Both the position numbers and the translations under genes were made by a program. The notes under the pieces are model-generated. The model was not told the DNA's origin. It saw only the letters and a list, made by a program, of their open reading frames with translations, and did not search any database. Of a stretch of 64,000 nucleotides of DNA, positions 1 through 11,448 are shown piece by piece (the stretch's first letter is position 1; every line of letters begins with the position of its first letter). Origin of the DNA: Marinobacter changyiensis (GTDB lineage Bacteria; Pseudomonadota; Gammaproteobacteria; Pseudomonadales; Oleiphilaceae); NCBI RefSeq assembly GCF_009193265.1, contig NZ_VZZZ01000001.1:1054001-1118000 (forward strand), read 5' to 3'.

Positions 1-3
1 ACT

Positions 4-53
4 TAGATTGCGATTGCGTCGAACTTAACTATGCTGACGCTATCTGCAATCTA
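4..53. repeat. inverted repeat at window edge
   Basis: TAGATTGC (4-11) is repeated inverted as GCAATCTA (46-53), with 34 bases between. It lies about 90 bases upstream of the TRAP binding-protein gene. It could be the end of an upstream terminator, an operator or a chance match. The window edge hides what precedes it, so no role is assigned. Confidence 0.3.
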
Positions 54-141
54 AAAGTGAGGAATCCAGCTTCAAGCCTGTGCGGCGTGGTGTTATCAAG
101 GCCGTTTGAGGATAAAAACAATAGAACACTATGAGGAAAAC

Positions 142-1167
142 ATGATGTTGAATACTGTCAGGAAACTCATGAAAACGCTGTCCACCCCAGCGCTCGCTCT
201 GGGACTGGGGCTTAGCGTCGTAGCCGCTGATATCTCTGCCGCCGAATACAACTGGCGTTTCAGCAACCTGTACAGCCGGGGCACCGCTTTTGGCGAGCTT
301 TACGAAAATCTGGGCAAGAACATCGAGCAGCTCTCTGACGGCCGAATCAAGGTACAGGTCCTCTACTCGGGCGAAGGGGTCGGCACCACCGGCCTGCTGG
401 GCGCGGTAAAGTCCGGGCTGATCACCATGGGCGCCCCGTTCCAGTCGATGCACGCTGGAGAGCTGCCGGCTGGGGTCGTCGAGATCGGCCTGCCCGGCGG
501 AACCGCCGATACCGACGAACTTTATAGCCTGTTCCACGAGAAGGGCTGGGGCGAGGTCCTGGAAGAGGCCTACGGCTCACAGGGAATGGTTTGGCTCGAA
601 CCCTATATCCAGCCGCCGGTGTACATCCTGACCAAGGAACCGATCAAATCGGTGGAAGATTTCGAGGGTCTGAAGATCCGCGCCCCCGGTGCCTACGGCA
701 AGTTTCTGCGTAACCTGGGGGCTGCCCCGGTTTCCATGGCCTGGAGCGAGATTTACACCAGCCTGGCCACCGGCGTCATCGACGGTTCCATCGGCAGCAA
801 CATGATCGATCACCGCGACGGAAACCATGTTGAAGTCGCCAAGTACATGTACCCCTTGCCCCTGGCCGGCGCTCAGGTACTGCCGATCGTTGTTAATCGC
901 AGTGACTGGAACAAGCTGCCCGATGACCTCAAGGAAGCCGTTCGCAAGGCCACCGAGATCCATGCCGAGGAGCAACTGACCAAGTCCAAGCAGTGGGAAA
1001 AAGAGGCTCTGGAAGATATGAAAGCCAAGGGACTGGAGTGGAGCCCGGAGCCAAGCGAAGCGGACAAGGAGGCATGGGCTGAAGCCAGCGCCACTCTGCG
1101 GGAAGAGTACGCCGCACAGGACAAGTACAGCAAGCAACTGATCGATATCCTGAATGCCAACGATTAA
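142..1167 (+). CDS. dctP: TRAP transporter periplasmic substrate-binding protein (DctP family)
   Basis: This is the extracytoplasmic solute receptor of a TRAP transporter. It captures an organic acid in the periplasm and hands it to the DctQM membrane complex. The 341-residue product starts with a signal peptide (basic residues 7-11, hydrophobic core about 15-29, probable cleavage after Ser-Ala-Ala at 32-34). The central motif LKIRAPG carries Arg180, the position that pairs with the substrate carboxylate in characterised DctP proteins. The frame is open to a TTG at 106, but ATG 142 (or 145) is preferred because GAGGA lies at 133-137 and the signal peptide then begins correctly. dctQ and dctM follow in the usual order. 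The exact substrate cannot be told; C4-dicarboxylates or related acids are likely. Confidence 0.9.
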   Translation: MMLNTVRKLMKTLSTPALALGLGLSVVAADISAAEYNWRFSNLYSRGTAFGELYENLGKNIEQLSDGRIKVQVLYSGEGVGTTGLLGAVKSGLITMGAPFQSMHAGELPAGVVEIGLPGGTADTDELYSLFHEKGWGEVLEEAYGSQGMVWLEPYIQPPVYILTKEPIKSVEDFEGLKIRAPGAYGKFLRNLGAAPVSMAWSEIYTSLATGVIDGSIGSNMIDHRDGNHVEVAKYMYPLPLAGAQVLPIVVNRSDWNKLPDDLKEAVRKATEIHAEEQLTKSKQWEKEALEDMKAKGLEWSPEPSEADKEAWAEASATLREEYAAQDKYSKQLIDILNAND

Positions 1168-1221
1168 GCCGGTGCTACATGCAGGCTTAATCGGCCTCAG
1201 AAGCTGAAGAGGCCAGGAGGA

Positions 1222-1252
1222 GGCGGAAAGTACACGGTGCTTTCCGCCTTTT
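1222..1252 (+). terminator. hairpin with T-run between dctP and dctQ
   Basis: GGCGGAAAG (1222-1230) pairs perfectly with CTTTCCGCC (1240-1248) around a 9-base loop and is followed by TTTT (1249-1252). It has the form of an intrinsic terminator but sits inside the TRAP operon. Its likely effect is partial termination, so that more binding protein than permease is made, or protection of the dctP mRNA 3' end. Confidence 0.7.
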
Positions 1253-1274
1253 ACATGATTTCAGGAGATCCCTT

Positions 1275-1823
1275 ATGTTCCATACTTTTCTGAGGGGGCT
1301 CTGCCACAGTATCGATATCATTGTCATGCTGACAGGCAAAGCAGCGGCCTACCTGATGCCTTTATTGGCCGGCATCGTCGCCTTTGAAGTATTCGCTCGC
1401 TACGTCCTTGACAGCCCTACCATCTGGGCCTACGACCTGTCGCTGTTTCTGTTCGGCTATGTCACAGCCCTGGGCGGCGCTTACGCCCAGCAGAAGCGGG
1501 CACACATCAACGTAGACATCCTCTACCTGAGGGTCTCACCCAAGACCAAGAGCGTCTTTAATGTTATCGGCTTCGCCATGGGCATCTTCTTCCTGATCAT
1601 TATCGTGAAGCTCAGCACGGGCAAGCTGCTGGAAGCCCTGGAGTACGATTACCGTCGCCAAAGCGAATGGGCGCCGCCCATGTATCACTTCTGGGTGATG
1701 ATGATCATCGCCTGCGCGCTCTTTATTGCCCAACTGGCGCGGGACACATTGAACGATATCTATTATCTGGCGACGGGCACGCCGCTACTGAAACAAAAAG
1801 AGGGAACCCATCATGGGCATTGA
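1275..1823 (+). CDS. dctQ: TRAP transporter small permease (DctQ)
   Basis: This is the small membrane subunit of the TRAP transporter, in the inner membrane together with DctM. The 182-residue protein has four hydrophobic segments (roughly residues 20-40, 50-72, 92-115 and 135-155), as expected for the DctQ family. AGGAG at 1263-1267 supports ATG 1275. Its last 11 bases overlap the start of dctM, which suggests translational coupling. DctQ sequences vary widely; the assignment rests on size, topology and position between dctP and dctM. Confidence 0.88.
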   Translation: MFHTFLRGLCHSIDIIVMLTGKAAAYLMPLLAGIVAFEVFARYVLDSPTIWAYDLSLFLFGYVTALGGAYAQQKRAHINVDILYLRVSPKTKSVFNVIGFAMGIFFLIIIVKLSTGKLLEALEYDYRRQSEWAPPMYHFWVMMIIACALFIAQLARDTLNDIYYLATGTPLLKQKEGTHHGH

Positions 1824-3135
1824 ACTGCTGACCGGGGTGCTGCTGCTGTGCATCCTGATCTTCTTCGCCCTGGGCGCCCCCGTGGGTCTCGCTCTTGGTG
1901 GAATCGCCATGGCGATCGGCTACATGACCTGGGGCGACGGCATCTTTAACGTCATTCCCACGACCCTGGAATCGACCTTTTTCAGTTTTATCCTGCTGGC
2001 TATTCCCCTGTATATCTACATGGGGCAAATGCTGACCAAGTCCGGGATCGGCGACGCCATGTTCAACGCCAGCCAGTTGCTGATCGGCCGGGTACGTGGT
2101 TCCCTGGCCATCAGCGTTATCGGGGTTTGCTCGATGATCGGCGCCATGGTCGGCATCATCGGCGCCGGCATCATGACCTCCGGCAGCATTGCCCTGCGTC
2201 CGATGCTGGATCGAGGCTATAACAGGCGCCTGGCGCTGGGCGTCATCATGGCGGGCGGGGGCCTGGGCATCCTGATTCCCCCCAGCATCCCCATGATAAT
2301 GTTTGCCGCCGCGACCCAGAACTCGGTCGGGCGCATGTTTCTGGGCGCCATGGTACCGGCCTTGATGACAATCGTGCTCCTGATCACCTACGTGGTCATC
2401 AGCTGCTGGCTCAACCCGGACCGGGCCCCCCTGGACAAAGACAATACCGACGTGGAACCCCGCACGCCCAAGCAGAAGTTCGTCATCCTGCGCGACGGCC
2501 TCTCGGCCCTGCTGCTGATTTTTGTGGTGCTGGGCAGCATTATCAGTGGCATTGCCACCCCGACAGAGTCGGGCGCCATCGGAGTCGTGGGTGCCATCCT
2601 GCTGGCGATCCTGTTCAAGCGCTTCAAGCCGGCCATGTTCCAGGCCGCCGGTTTTCAGACCGCCACCCTGGTCAGTGTGGCCATGTGGATCATCTTCGGT
2701 GCTTCGGTATTCAGTAACTTCCATCTGCTGATGGGGGTGCAGAATATGGTCGCGGAGATCACCACCGGCCTGGACCTGCCACCCATCATGATCATCATCA
2801 TGTTTCAGCTGATCATGCTGCTGATGGGCTTCATTATTGACGAGTTCATCATCGTGCTGATGTGCGCGCCGCTGTTTACTCCGATCGCGGTTTCCCTGGG
2901 CTACGACCCCATCTGGTTCGGGGTGCTGATGATTCTTAACATCCTGATCGCTGTGCAGACGCCACCCTATGGTTTCGCACTCTTCTACCTGAAGGGCATT
3001 GCTCCGCCTGACGTCGGAATGGGGGAGATTTACCGGTCGGTCACACCTTTTATCACACTGAATCTGGTTGTGCTGATTATATGTATGGTTTTTCCGGAGA
3101 TCGTGCTCTGGCTGCCCAACAAAGTGATGGGCTGA
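1813..3135 (+). CDS. dctM: TRAP transporter large permease (DctM)
   Basis: This is the 440-residue membrane subunit that carries out sodium-coupled uptake of the substrate delivered by DctP. It is hydrophobic along its whole length with about 12 membrane segments. It has typical DctM features: a glycine-rich stretch (MVGIIGAGIMTSGSIA, about residues 111-126), GGGLGILIPPSIPMI (about 149-163), and ATPTESGAIG near residue 250. Length is normal for the family (425-440). It overlaps dctQ by 11 bases and is followed after 9 bases by the usp gene. Confidence 0.93.
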   Translation: MGIELLTGVLLLCILIFFALGAPVGLALGGIAMAIGYMTWGDGIFNVIPTTLESTFFSFILLAIPLYIYMGQMLTKSGIGDAMFNASQLLIGRVRGSLAISVIGVCSMIGAMVGIIGAGIMTSGSIALRPMLDRGYNRRLALGVIMAGGGLGILIPPSIPMIMFAAATQNSVGRMFLGAMVPALMTIVLLITYVVISCWLNPDRAPLDKDNTDVEPRTPKQKFVILRDGLSALLLIFVVLGSIISGIATPTESGAIGVVGAILLAILFKRFKPAMFQAAGFQTATLVSVAMWIIFGASVFSNFHLLMGVQNMVAEITTGLDLPPIMIIIMFQLIMLLMGFIIDEFIIVLMCAPLFTPIAVSLGYDPIWFGVLMILNILIAVQTPPYGFALFYLKGIAPPDVGMGEIYRSVTPFITLNLVVLIICMVFPEIVLWLPNKVMG

Positions 3136-3144
3136 GGAGGCTCT

Positions 3145-3570
3145 ATGTTCAATCAAATCTTGATCCCAATCAACCTCGCCCACCAGGAGCAGCTCACCCG
3201 ACTGATGGAAGCGGCCCGCCTGTTGATCGATGGCGCGGGCAGTATCACCCTGCTCTACGTGGACCCGATTCTGGTCCATAAGTCTGGTTCCCCCCAGTTA
3301 GAGGGCAGCTACTACGACGACCACGAGCGGGAGGCGCACGCCCAACTGCAGCGCCTTTCCACGTCGCTGCAGTTGGAAGGCGTCGCCCTGAACGTCACTA
3401 CCCGCGAGGGTGTCGTCCACGATCAGATCCTCGAGTATGCTTCGGAGATCAGCGCCGACGCCATTCTGATGATGGCCCGACGGCCGGGATTTTCGAGCTA
3501 TTTTATCGGCTCGACAGCTGAACGGGTGGCTCGTCACGCCGATTGCTCGGTGTTTGTTATCCGCCCGTAG
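3145..3570 (+). CDS. universal stress protein (UspA family), TRAP-associated
   Basis: This 141-residue single-domain UspA protein starts with MFNQILIPINL, the first strand of the fold. Near its C-terminus it has a glycine motif (RRPGFSSYFIGSTAERV, about 112-128) resembling the G-x9-GS/T nucleotide-binding signature. GAGGAGG at 3134-3140 gives a strong ribosome site for ATG 3145. The position directly after dctM parallels teaD, which in Halomonas elongata encodes an ATP-binding Usp that modulates the TeaABC TRAP transporter. A regulatory role on this transporter is therefore likely but inferred from that family. Confidence 0.88.
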   Translation: MFNQILIPINLAHQEQLTRLMEAARLLIDGAGSITLLYVDPILVHKSGSPQLEGSYYDDHEREAHAQLQRLSTSLQLEGVALNVTTREGVVHDQILEYASEISADAILMMARRPGFSSYFIGSTAERVARHADCSVFVIRP

Positions 3571-3612
3571 CGGGGACGGCCCGCCGGTCAACCACAACCA
3601 AGAGCACCAGCC

Positions 3613-5065
3613 ATGACACTAACACTTAAAGATGCAGCGCTGCTGCCGCAGCAGGCTTACATCAACGGCGAGTGGTGCGGTGCGGCTGATGGCCGAAGCT
3701 ACCCCGTCACCCAACCCCAGCACCGGTGACCGAGTAGGCGATGTGCCCGACCTGGGCGCGGCAGAGACCACCCGCGCCATCGACGCCGCCGAAAGGGCCC
3801 GGCCCGCATGGAGCGCCCTGACCGCCAAGGCGCGCGCCAACGTGATGCGCAAGTGGTTCGACCTCATCATGGCCCACCAGGAAGATCTGGCCCGACTGAT
3901 GACCAGCGAGCAGGGCAAACCCCTGGCTGAATCCCGGGGCGAAGTGGCCTATGGTGCCGCCTTTATCGAGTGGTTCGCCGAGGAGGCCAAGCGGGTCTAC
4001 GGCGACGTTATCCCAGCCCACGGCACCGACAAGCGCATTATCACCCTCAAACAGCCCATCGGCGTTGTTGCGGCGATCACCCCCTGGAACTTCCCCATCG
4101 CCATGATCACCTGCAAGGTGGCTCCGGCGCTGGCGGCCGGGTGTACGGTGGTGGTCAAGCCCGGGGAGGACACCCCCTTTTCCGCCCTGGCCCTGGCCGA
4201 ACTGGCCGCCCGCGCTGGCCTGCCCGCCGGTACCTTCAATGTAATCACCAGCCAGGACGCTGCCACCGTCGGTCAGACCCTCTGTAACGACAGCCGGGTG
4301 CGCAAGCTCTCTTTCACCGGCTCCACCCCGGTGGGCAAGCTGCTGATGCGTCAATGTGCCGATACGGTCAAGAAGGTCTCTCTGGAGCTGGGGGGCAACG
4401 CCCCCTTTATCATCTTCGAGGACGCCGATCTGGATGCGGCCGTCGCCGGGGTGATGGCCTCCAAGTTCCACAATGCCGGCCAGACCTGCGTCTGCACCAA
4501 CCGCATTCTGGTGCAGGATGCCGTCTACGACACCTTCGTCGAAAAGCTCGCCGGCGCCGTATCCCAATTGAAGGTCGGTGACGGCTTCACCGAAGGAGTT
4601 ACCACCGGACCCCTGATCAACGCCGAGGCAGTGGCCAAGGTAAAGGGGCTGGTGGCCGAGGGTGCCACCCTGCAACAGGCCGACAAGGCCGAGGGACTGG
4701 GAGAGAACTTCTACGCCCCAGCGATCCTCACCGAGGTTACGCCCGCCATGAACATCGCCAACGCCGAAATCTTCGGCCCGGTGGCGACGGTATTCCGCTT
4801 CGCCGATGAGGCCGAAGCCGTGCAAACCGCCAACGATACCCCCTTCGGTCTGGCCGCCTACTTTTACGCCCGGGACATCGGCCGTATCTGGCGGGTCGCC
4901 GAGGCACTGGAATACGGCATGGTGGGCATCAACGAAGGATTGATCTCCACCGAGGTGGCCCCCTTTGGCGGCGTCAAGGAATCCGGCATCGGCCGCGAGG
5001 GCTCCAAATACGGCATCGACGACTATATCGAGATCAAATACCTGTGCATGGGCGGCCTCAACTGA
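3613..5065 (+). pseudogene. gabD: succinate-semialdehyde dehydrogenase gene with a 1-base frameshift
   Basis: This is an aldehyde dehydrogenase of the NADP-dependent succinate-semialdehyde type, oxidising succinic semialdehyde to succinate. The frame from ATG 3613 begins MTLTLKDAALLPQQAYINGEW, a typical GabD N-terminus, then stops at a TGA (3727-3729) after YPVTQPQHR. The next frame continues as NPSTGDRVGDVPDLGAAET and runs intact to 5065. Removing one C from the CCC at 3710-3712 restores VTNPSTGDRVG and a 483-residue protein of normal family length. Downstream, LELGGNAP (general-base Glu) and NAGQTCVC (catalytic Cys) are intact. Either a sequencing error or a real inactivating insertion explains it. 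An internal start would lose the first 30 or so residues of the N-terminal fold. It follows the TRAP/usp genes by 42 bases. Confidence 0.85.
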
Positions 5066-5208
5066 CCGTGCTCGAGGTAAGCAAGGAAGAACACCTGTGC
5101 GACTGGGCCAAATAACCACAGAAGATCGGCCATGCTTTAGCGCCGTTTACATCGATTAACATCAAACCACTTTGTTGTTCCAGATCTCATTGCTCCAGAA
5201 AACACCCA

Positions 5209-7041
5209 TTATTCCACCGTGACACTCTTGGCAAGATTCCGGGGCTGATCAACGTCGGTGCCCTTGAGCACCGCCACATGGTAGGCCAGCAACTGCAGCG
5301 GCACGGTGTAGACAATCGGGGCGGTGATAGGGTGCACTGCGGGAATCTGCATCACATGAATGCCCTCTTCGGAGGTCATCCGGGATTCGCCGTCGGCAAA
5401 GATGAACAGCTCACCACCCCGGGCGCGTACTTCCTGAAGGTTCGACTTCAGTTTTTCCAGCATGTCGTTGTTGGGCGCAACCGTAACTACCGGCATGTCA
5501 CTGTCCACCAGCGCCAATGGGCCGTGCTTGAGCTCACCGGCGGGGTAAGCTTCGGCATGAATGTAGGAAATTTCCTTCAGTTTCAAGGCGCCTTCCAGGG
5601 CCACCGGGAACAGGCTGCCCCGGCCCAGGAACAGGCTGTGGTGCTTGTCGACAAAGGCCGCGCTAAGCTCTTCGATGGCATCGTCCAGGTCCAGCGCAGC
5701 GGCGACTTGCGACGGCAGGGCATGCAGCGCTTCGACCAGCTCCGCTTCTTTCGCGTCACTCAGGCCGTTGTGTTTTGCCAGCGCAATGGTGAACAGCAGC
5801 AACGCGGTGAGCTGTGTGGTAAACGCCTTGGTGGAGGCGACCCCGATCTCCGGCCCGGCCTGGGTCATGATGACCAGGTCAGACTCCCGCACCAGCGAGC
5901 TGCTCGGAACGTTGCAGATGGCCATGGCTGCCCGGAAACCGGCTTTCTTGGCCTGCCGCAGAGCGGCCAGCGTGTCAGCGGTTTCACCGGACTGGGAAAT
6001 ACACAGGAACAGGGTATCGGCCTGGATCACGTGCTTGCGGTAGCGGAATTCAGACGCCACCTCCACCGAGCAGGGCACCCCGGCCAGCTCTTCGATCCAG
6101 TAACGCGCAACCATCCCGGCGTGATAGCTGGTGCCGCAGGCGATGATCTGGACGTGGCGCACGTTCTCCAGCAGCTTGCCGGCATCGGTGCCAAGGGCCT
6201 GTTCCAATACTCGGGTTTTGGTTATCCGGCCTTCGGTGGTGGCTTTGATAACACGTGCCTGCTCGTAAATCTCCTTCAGCATGAAATGGCGGTACTCGCC
6301 TTTGTCCGCGGAATCCATGCTGTGTTCAAAACGGCTGATCGGCCTTTCCACCGGTGCATTGTCCCGGTCCCGGATCTTGACGGAGTCCCTGCGGACATCG
6401 GCCATATCGCCTTCTTCCAGGAACATGAAACGGTCCGTCACCGGCAGCAGGGCAAGCTGATCGGAGGCGATAAAGTTTTCGCCAATACCCACGCCAATCA
6501 CCAGCGGGCTGCCTTCACGACATACCACCACGTGGTCCGGCTCATCCGCGTGCAATACCGCCAGGGCGTAGGCACCACGAAGTTTGCTGGTGGCAGCCTG
6601 GACGGCTTTATAGAGGTCTGCAGTGAGGCGAAATTGCTGCTCGATCAGATGGGCAACAACTTCGGTATCGGTCTGGGAAGTAAATTCAAAGCCATCGGCC
6701 CGAAGGCTGTCTCGCAGCTCGATGTAGTTCTCGATAATACCGTTGTGCACAACGGCCAGGCGCTGGCCCGACATGTGGGGGTGGGCGTTGGCCTGGGAAG
6801 GTTCGCCATGGGTCGCCCAGCGGGTGTGGGCTATGCCGACAATGCCGCGACTGGGCGTGGTGGCCACCGCATCCGCCAGGGCCGCCACCTTGCCCACTTC
6901 CCGCACCCGGTTAACCTGACCGTCACTGCCCATGACCGCCATACCAGCGGAATCGTAGCCCCGGTATTCCAGGCGATGAAGACCTTCCAGCAAAATCCCC
7001 TGGACATCCCGTTCCGATACTGCGCCTACGATCCCACACAT
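5209..7041 (-). CDS. glmS: glutamine-fructose-6-phosphate aminotransferase (isomerizing)
   Basis: GlmS makes glucosamine-6-phosphate from fructose-6-phosphate and glutamine, the first step to UDP-GlcNAc for peptidoglycan and lipopolysaccharide. The 610-residue protein starts MCGIVGAV, with the catalytic Cys as residue 2 (the N-terminal nucleophile after Met removal). A glutaminase domain (1-240) is followed by two SIS sugar-isomerase domains (CGTSYHAG near residue 302; SQSGETADT near 350). It ends with LAKSVTVE, the conserved C-terminal lid. It lies 28 bases after glmU, so the two form a pathway operon. The leader holds no visible glmS ribozyme, which is expected outside Firmicutes. Confidence 0.97.
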   Translation of the reverse strand: MCGIVGAVSERDVQGILLEGLHRLEYRGYDSAGMAVMGSDGQVNRVREVGKVAALADAVATTPSRGIVGIAHTRWATHGEPSQANAHPHMSGQRLAVVHNGIIENYIELRDSLRADGFEFTSQTDTEVVAHLIEQQFRLTADLYKAVQAATSKLRGAYALAVLHADEPDHVVVCREGSPLVIGVGIGENFIASDQLALLPVTDRFMFLEEGDMADVRRDSVKIRDRDNAPVERPISRFEHSMDSADKGEYRHFMLKEIYEQARVIKATTEGRITKTRVLEQALGTDAGKLLENVRHVQIIACGTSYHAGMVARYWIEELAGVPCSVEVASEFRYRKHVIQADTLFLCISQSGETADTLAALRQAKKAGFRAAMAICNVPSSSLVRESDLVIMTQAGPEIGVASTKAFTTQLTALLLFTIALAKHNGLSDAKEAELVEALHALPSQVAAALDLDDAIEELSAAFVDKHHSLFLGRGSLFPVALEGALKLKEISYIHAEAYPAGELKHGPLALVDSDMPVVTVAPNNDMLEKLKSNLQEVRARGGELFIFADGESRMTSEEGIHVMQIPAVHPITAPIVYTVPLQLLAYHVAVLKGTDVDQPRNLAKSVTVE

Positions 7042-7069
7042 GAGCCTTTCATCCTGTTAAGCAGTGAAT

Positions 7070-8437
7070 TCACGATTTCTTTTCGGGCCGTGCCCAATCC
7101 GCCAGATTGCGCTGGCGTCCGCGGGCGACAGCCAGTTCCCGGGCATTGATATCCCGGGTGATGGTTGAGCCTGCGCCGATGGTCGCACCCTCGGCAACCG
7201 TCACCGGAGCCACCAGGGCGGTATTGGAACCGACGAATACGCCGTCTCCGATAACGGTCTGAAATTTATTCACCCCATCATAATTGCAGGTGATGGTTCC
7301 TGCACCCACATTCACATTACGTCCCAGTGAGGCATCGCCCACATAACTGAGATGGCTGATCTTGCTACCTTCACCCACAATGGCTTTTTTGGTCTCGACG
7401 AAGTTACCCACCTTGGTATCAGCAGCCAATCGGGTGCCGGGCCGTAACCGGGCAAAAGGGCCGACCTGGGCGGCAACCCCGACCTCGGCGCCGTCCACTA
7501 TTGAGTGGGCGTGGATAACGGCTCCTGCGGCGATACGGCTGTCCCGGATAACGCAGCCCGGGCCAATAGAGACACCATCAGCCAGCTCCACCTCACCCTC
7601 AAACACGACGTTGATATCGATCAGAATATCGTTGCCGATGGTGAGCTTGCCACGCACATCAACCCGCCCCGGATCCGCCAGGGTGGCGCCCTCGGTCATC
7701 AGGCGGTCAGCTTCCTGGCGCTGGAACCAGCGCTCGAGTTCCGCCAACTGCAGGCGGTTATTGACCCCCTGCACTTCATAGGGATTTTCCGGCTGGTTGA
7801 CCCGTACGGCCATACTTTCGCCCACCGCCATGGCAATAATATCGGTCAGGTAGTACTCACCCTGGGCGTTTCGATTGGATAATTGCGGCAGCCAGCTTTT
7901 CAGCCGCGCGGCAGACACGGCGAGAATGCCGGTGTTGACCTCACAAATCAGCTTCTGCTCGGCAGTCGCATCTTTCTGCTCGACGATTGCAGTAACCTCA
8001 CCGGCGCCATCCCGGAGTATCCGCCCGTAGCCGTCGGGATTGTCCAGGGTGACGGTCAGCAGACCAAGGGTCTGATCATCTATACCGGCAACCAGCTGCT
8101 GCAAGGTGTCGGTCCGGATCAGGGGCACATCGCCATACAACACCAGCACCCGGGCGTTGTCGGGCAGATTCGGTAATGTCTGGGCCACCGCATGGCCGGT
8201 GCCCAGCTGCTGCTCCTGCAAGACCCATTGCAAATCGTCGCCTTGAGTCTCTGCCCGGACCAAGTCGGCACCGTGGCCGATCACTCCATGAATATTTTCT
8301 GCGCCGAGCCTGCGAGCGGTGCCGATGACGTGATGGAGCATCGGCAAACCGGCAATTTTATGCAGTACTTTCGGCAGCGCCGATTTCATTCGGGAGCCCT
8401 GGCCTGCGGCTAGAATTACAACATGAAGAGGGCGCAT
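7070..8437 (-). CDS. glmU: bifunctional GlcNAc-1-P uridyltransferase / GlcN-1-P acetyltransferase
   Basis: GlmU carries out the last two steps to UDP-GlcNAc: acetylation of glucosamine-1-phosphate and uridylyl transfer. The 455-residue protein has an N-terminal nucleotidyltransferase domain with LAAGQGSRM (about 10-18) and a C-terminal left-handed beta-helix of hexapeptide repeats (from about 250). The acetyltransferase site motif HLSYVGDA and GAGTITCNYDG are near 360-385. Length matches the family. It is transcribed with glmS and follows the ATP synthase operon, separated from atpC by a strong nested inverted repeat. Confidence 0.97.
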   Translation of the reverse strand: MRPLHVVILAAGQGSRMKSALPKVLHKIAGLPMLHHVIGTARRLGAENIHGVIGHGADLVRAETQGDDLQWVLQEQQLGTGHAVAQTLPNLPDNARVLVLYGDVPLIRTDTLQQLVAGIDDQTLGLLTVTLDNPDGYGRILRDGAGEVTAIVEQKDATAEQKLICEVNTGILAVSAARLKSWLPQLSNRNAQGEYYLTDIIAMAVGESMAVRVNQPENPYEVQGVNNRLQLAELERWFQRQEADRLMTEGATLADPGRVDVRGKLTIGNDILIDINVVFEGEVELADGVSIGPGCVIRDSRIAAGAVIHAHSIVDGAEVGVAAQVGPFARLRPGTRLAADTKVGNFVETKKAIVGEGSKISHLSYVGDASLGRNVNVGAGTITCNYDGVNKFQTVIGDGVFVGSNTALVAPVTVAEGATIGAGSTITRDINARELAVARGRQRNLADWARPEKKS

Positions 8438-8470
8438 ATCGGTGTAGTGCTCCTGCTCGGTAAATAAAAA

Positions 8471-8580
8471 AAAGCCGCATCCTCACCTTCAGCGTTTCCA
8501 GTCAATATCAGAATGTCGAACATATGGTAGATGTTAAACATTCTGACCTGGAGGCGCTATCCGGTTTCGGATGCGGCTTT
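8471..8580 (-). terminator. long nested inverted repeat with T-run after atpC
   Basis: Three paired arms nest around one centre: AAAGCCGCATCC (8471-8482) with GGATGCGGCTTT (8569-8580), GCGTTTCCAG (8492-8501) with CTGGAGGCGC (8548-8557, imperfect), and TCAGAATGT (8508-8516) with ACATTCTGA (8538-8546). Read leftward, the outer arm ends in eight T (8466-8473 on the complement), so it should terminate the atp operon before glmU. A 110-base stem is much longer than a normal terminator. Confidence 0.75.
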
Positions 8581-8608
8581 CTATCAGGCAAAAGAGCGGC
8601 GCTCGTTA

Positions 8609-9031
8609 TTAGCGAACGTTTCTCCGCAGCTTCTGAAGCGTACGCAACTGAGCTGCTGCTTCCGCAAGCTCCGCTGCCGCACGAGAGTATTCAAACTCGC
8701 CGGTTTTGTTGGCCAGTGCCTTCTCGGCTTCTCTCTGGGCTTCCTGTGCTGCGGCTTCGTCCACGTCTTTCGCCCGGATAGCGGTATCCGCCATCAGGGT
8801 CACCAGGTTGGGCTGAACTTCAAGGTATCCCCCTGAAACATAGAGGATCTCCTCGGTGCCGCCCTGTTTGACAATACGTACAGCGCCTGGCTTGAGTTCG
8901 GTCAGCAAGGGCGCATGCCCAAGCTGGATACCCAGCTCACCCTCGGTACCGGTGGCCACCAGTATCTCCACCAGTCCGGAATAGATCTTTTCCTCGGCAC
9001 TTACGACGTCACAATGTATGGTCATAGCCAT
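8609..9031 (-). CDS. atpC: F1 ATP synthase epsilon subunit
   Basis: This is the epsilon subunit of the F1 central stalk, which links gamma to the c-ring and can inhibit ATP hydrolysis. The 140-residue protein has the N-terminal beta-sandwich ([17 protein letters not shown], residues 3-19; [19 protein letters not shown], about 31-49) and a C-terminal two-helix domain rich in Ala and Glu (about 90-140). It is the last gene of the atp operon and is followed by the nested terminator structure. Confidence 0.96.
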   Translation of the reverse strand: MAMTIHCDVVSAEEKIYSGLVEILVATGTEGELGIQLGHAPLLTELKPGAVRIVKQGGTEEILYVSGGYLEVQPNLVTLMADTAIRAKDVDEAAAQEAQREAEKALANKTGEFEYSRAAAELAEAAAQLRTLQKLRRNVR

Positions 9032-9067
9032 GTCTTACGCCTCTTGGGTCAGAAAGGGAAGGAGCAA

Positions 9068-11378
<2,311 letters not shown>

Positions 11379-11448
11379 ATGTCACTGCCTTCTCAAGTTA
11401 GACACTCAAACGGACCATGGCCCACCCCTCCCGGGACAGGCCACGGAC

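Noticed and set aside
1723..3279. 518-codon open frame on the minus strand opposite dctM
   Set aside because: It is full of His, Gln and Asp runs, resembles no family, and lies exactly opposite a well-supported DctM gene; it is a codon-bias shadow.
7042..7069. glmS ribozyme or small-RNA target in the glmU-glmS gap
   Set aside because: The gap is only 28 bases and shows only a ribosome site; the ribozyme is a Firmicutes feature.
5278..7149. 623-codon open frame on the plus strand opposite glmS
   Set aside because: It is antisense to a fully recognisable GlmS and has no domain-like pattern.
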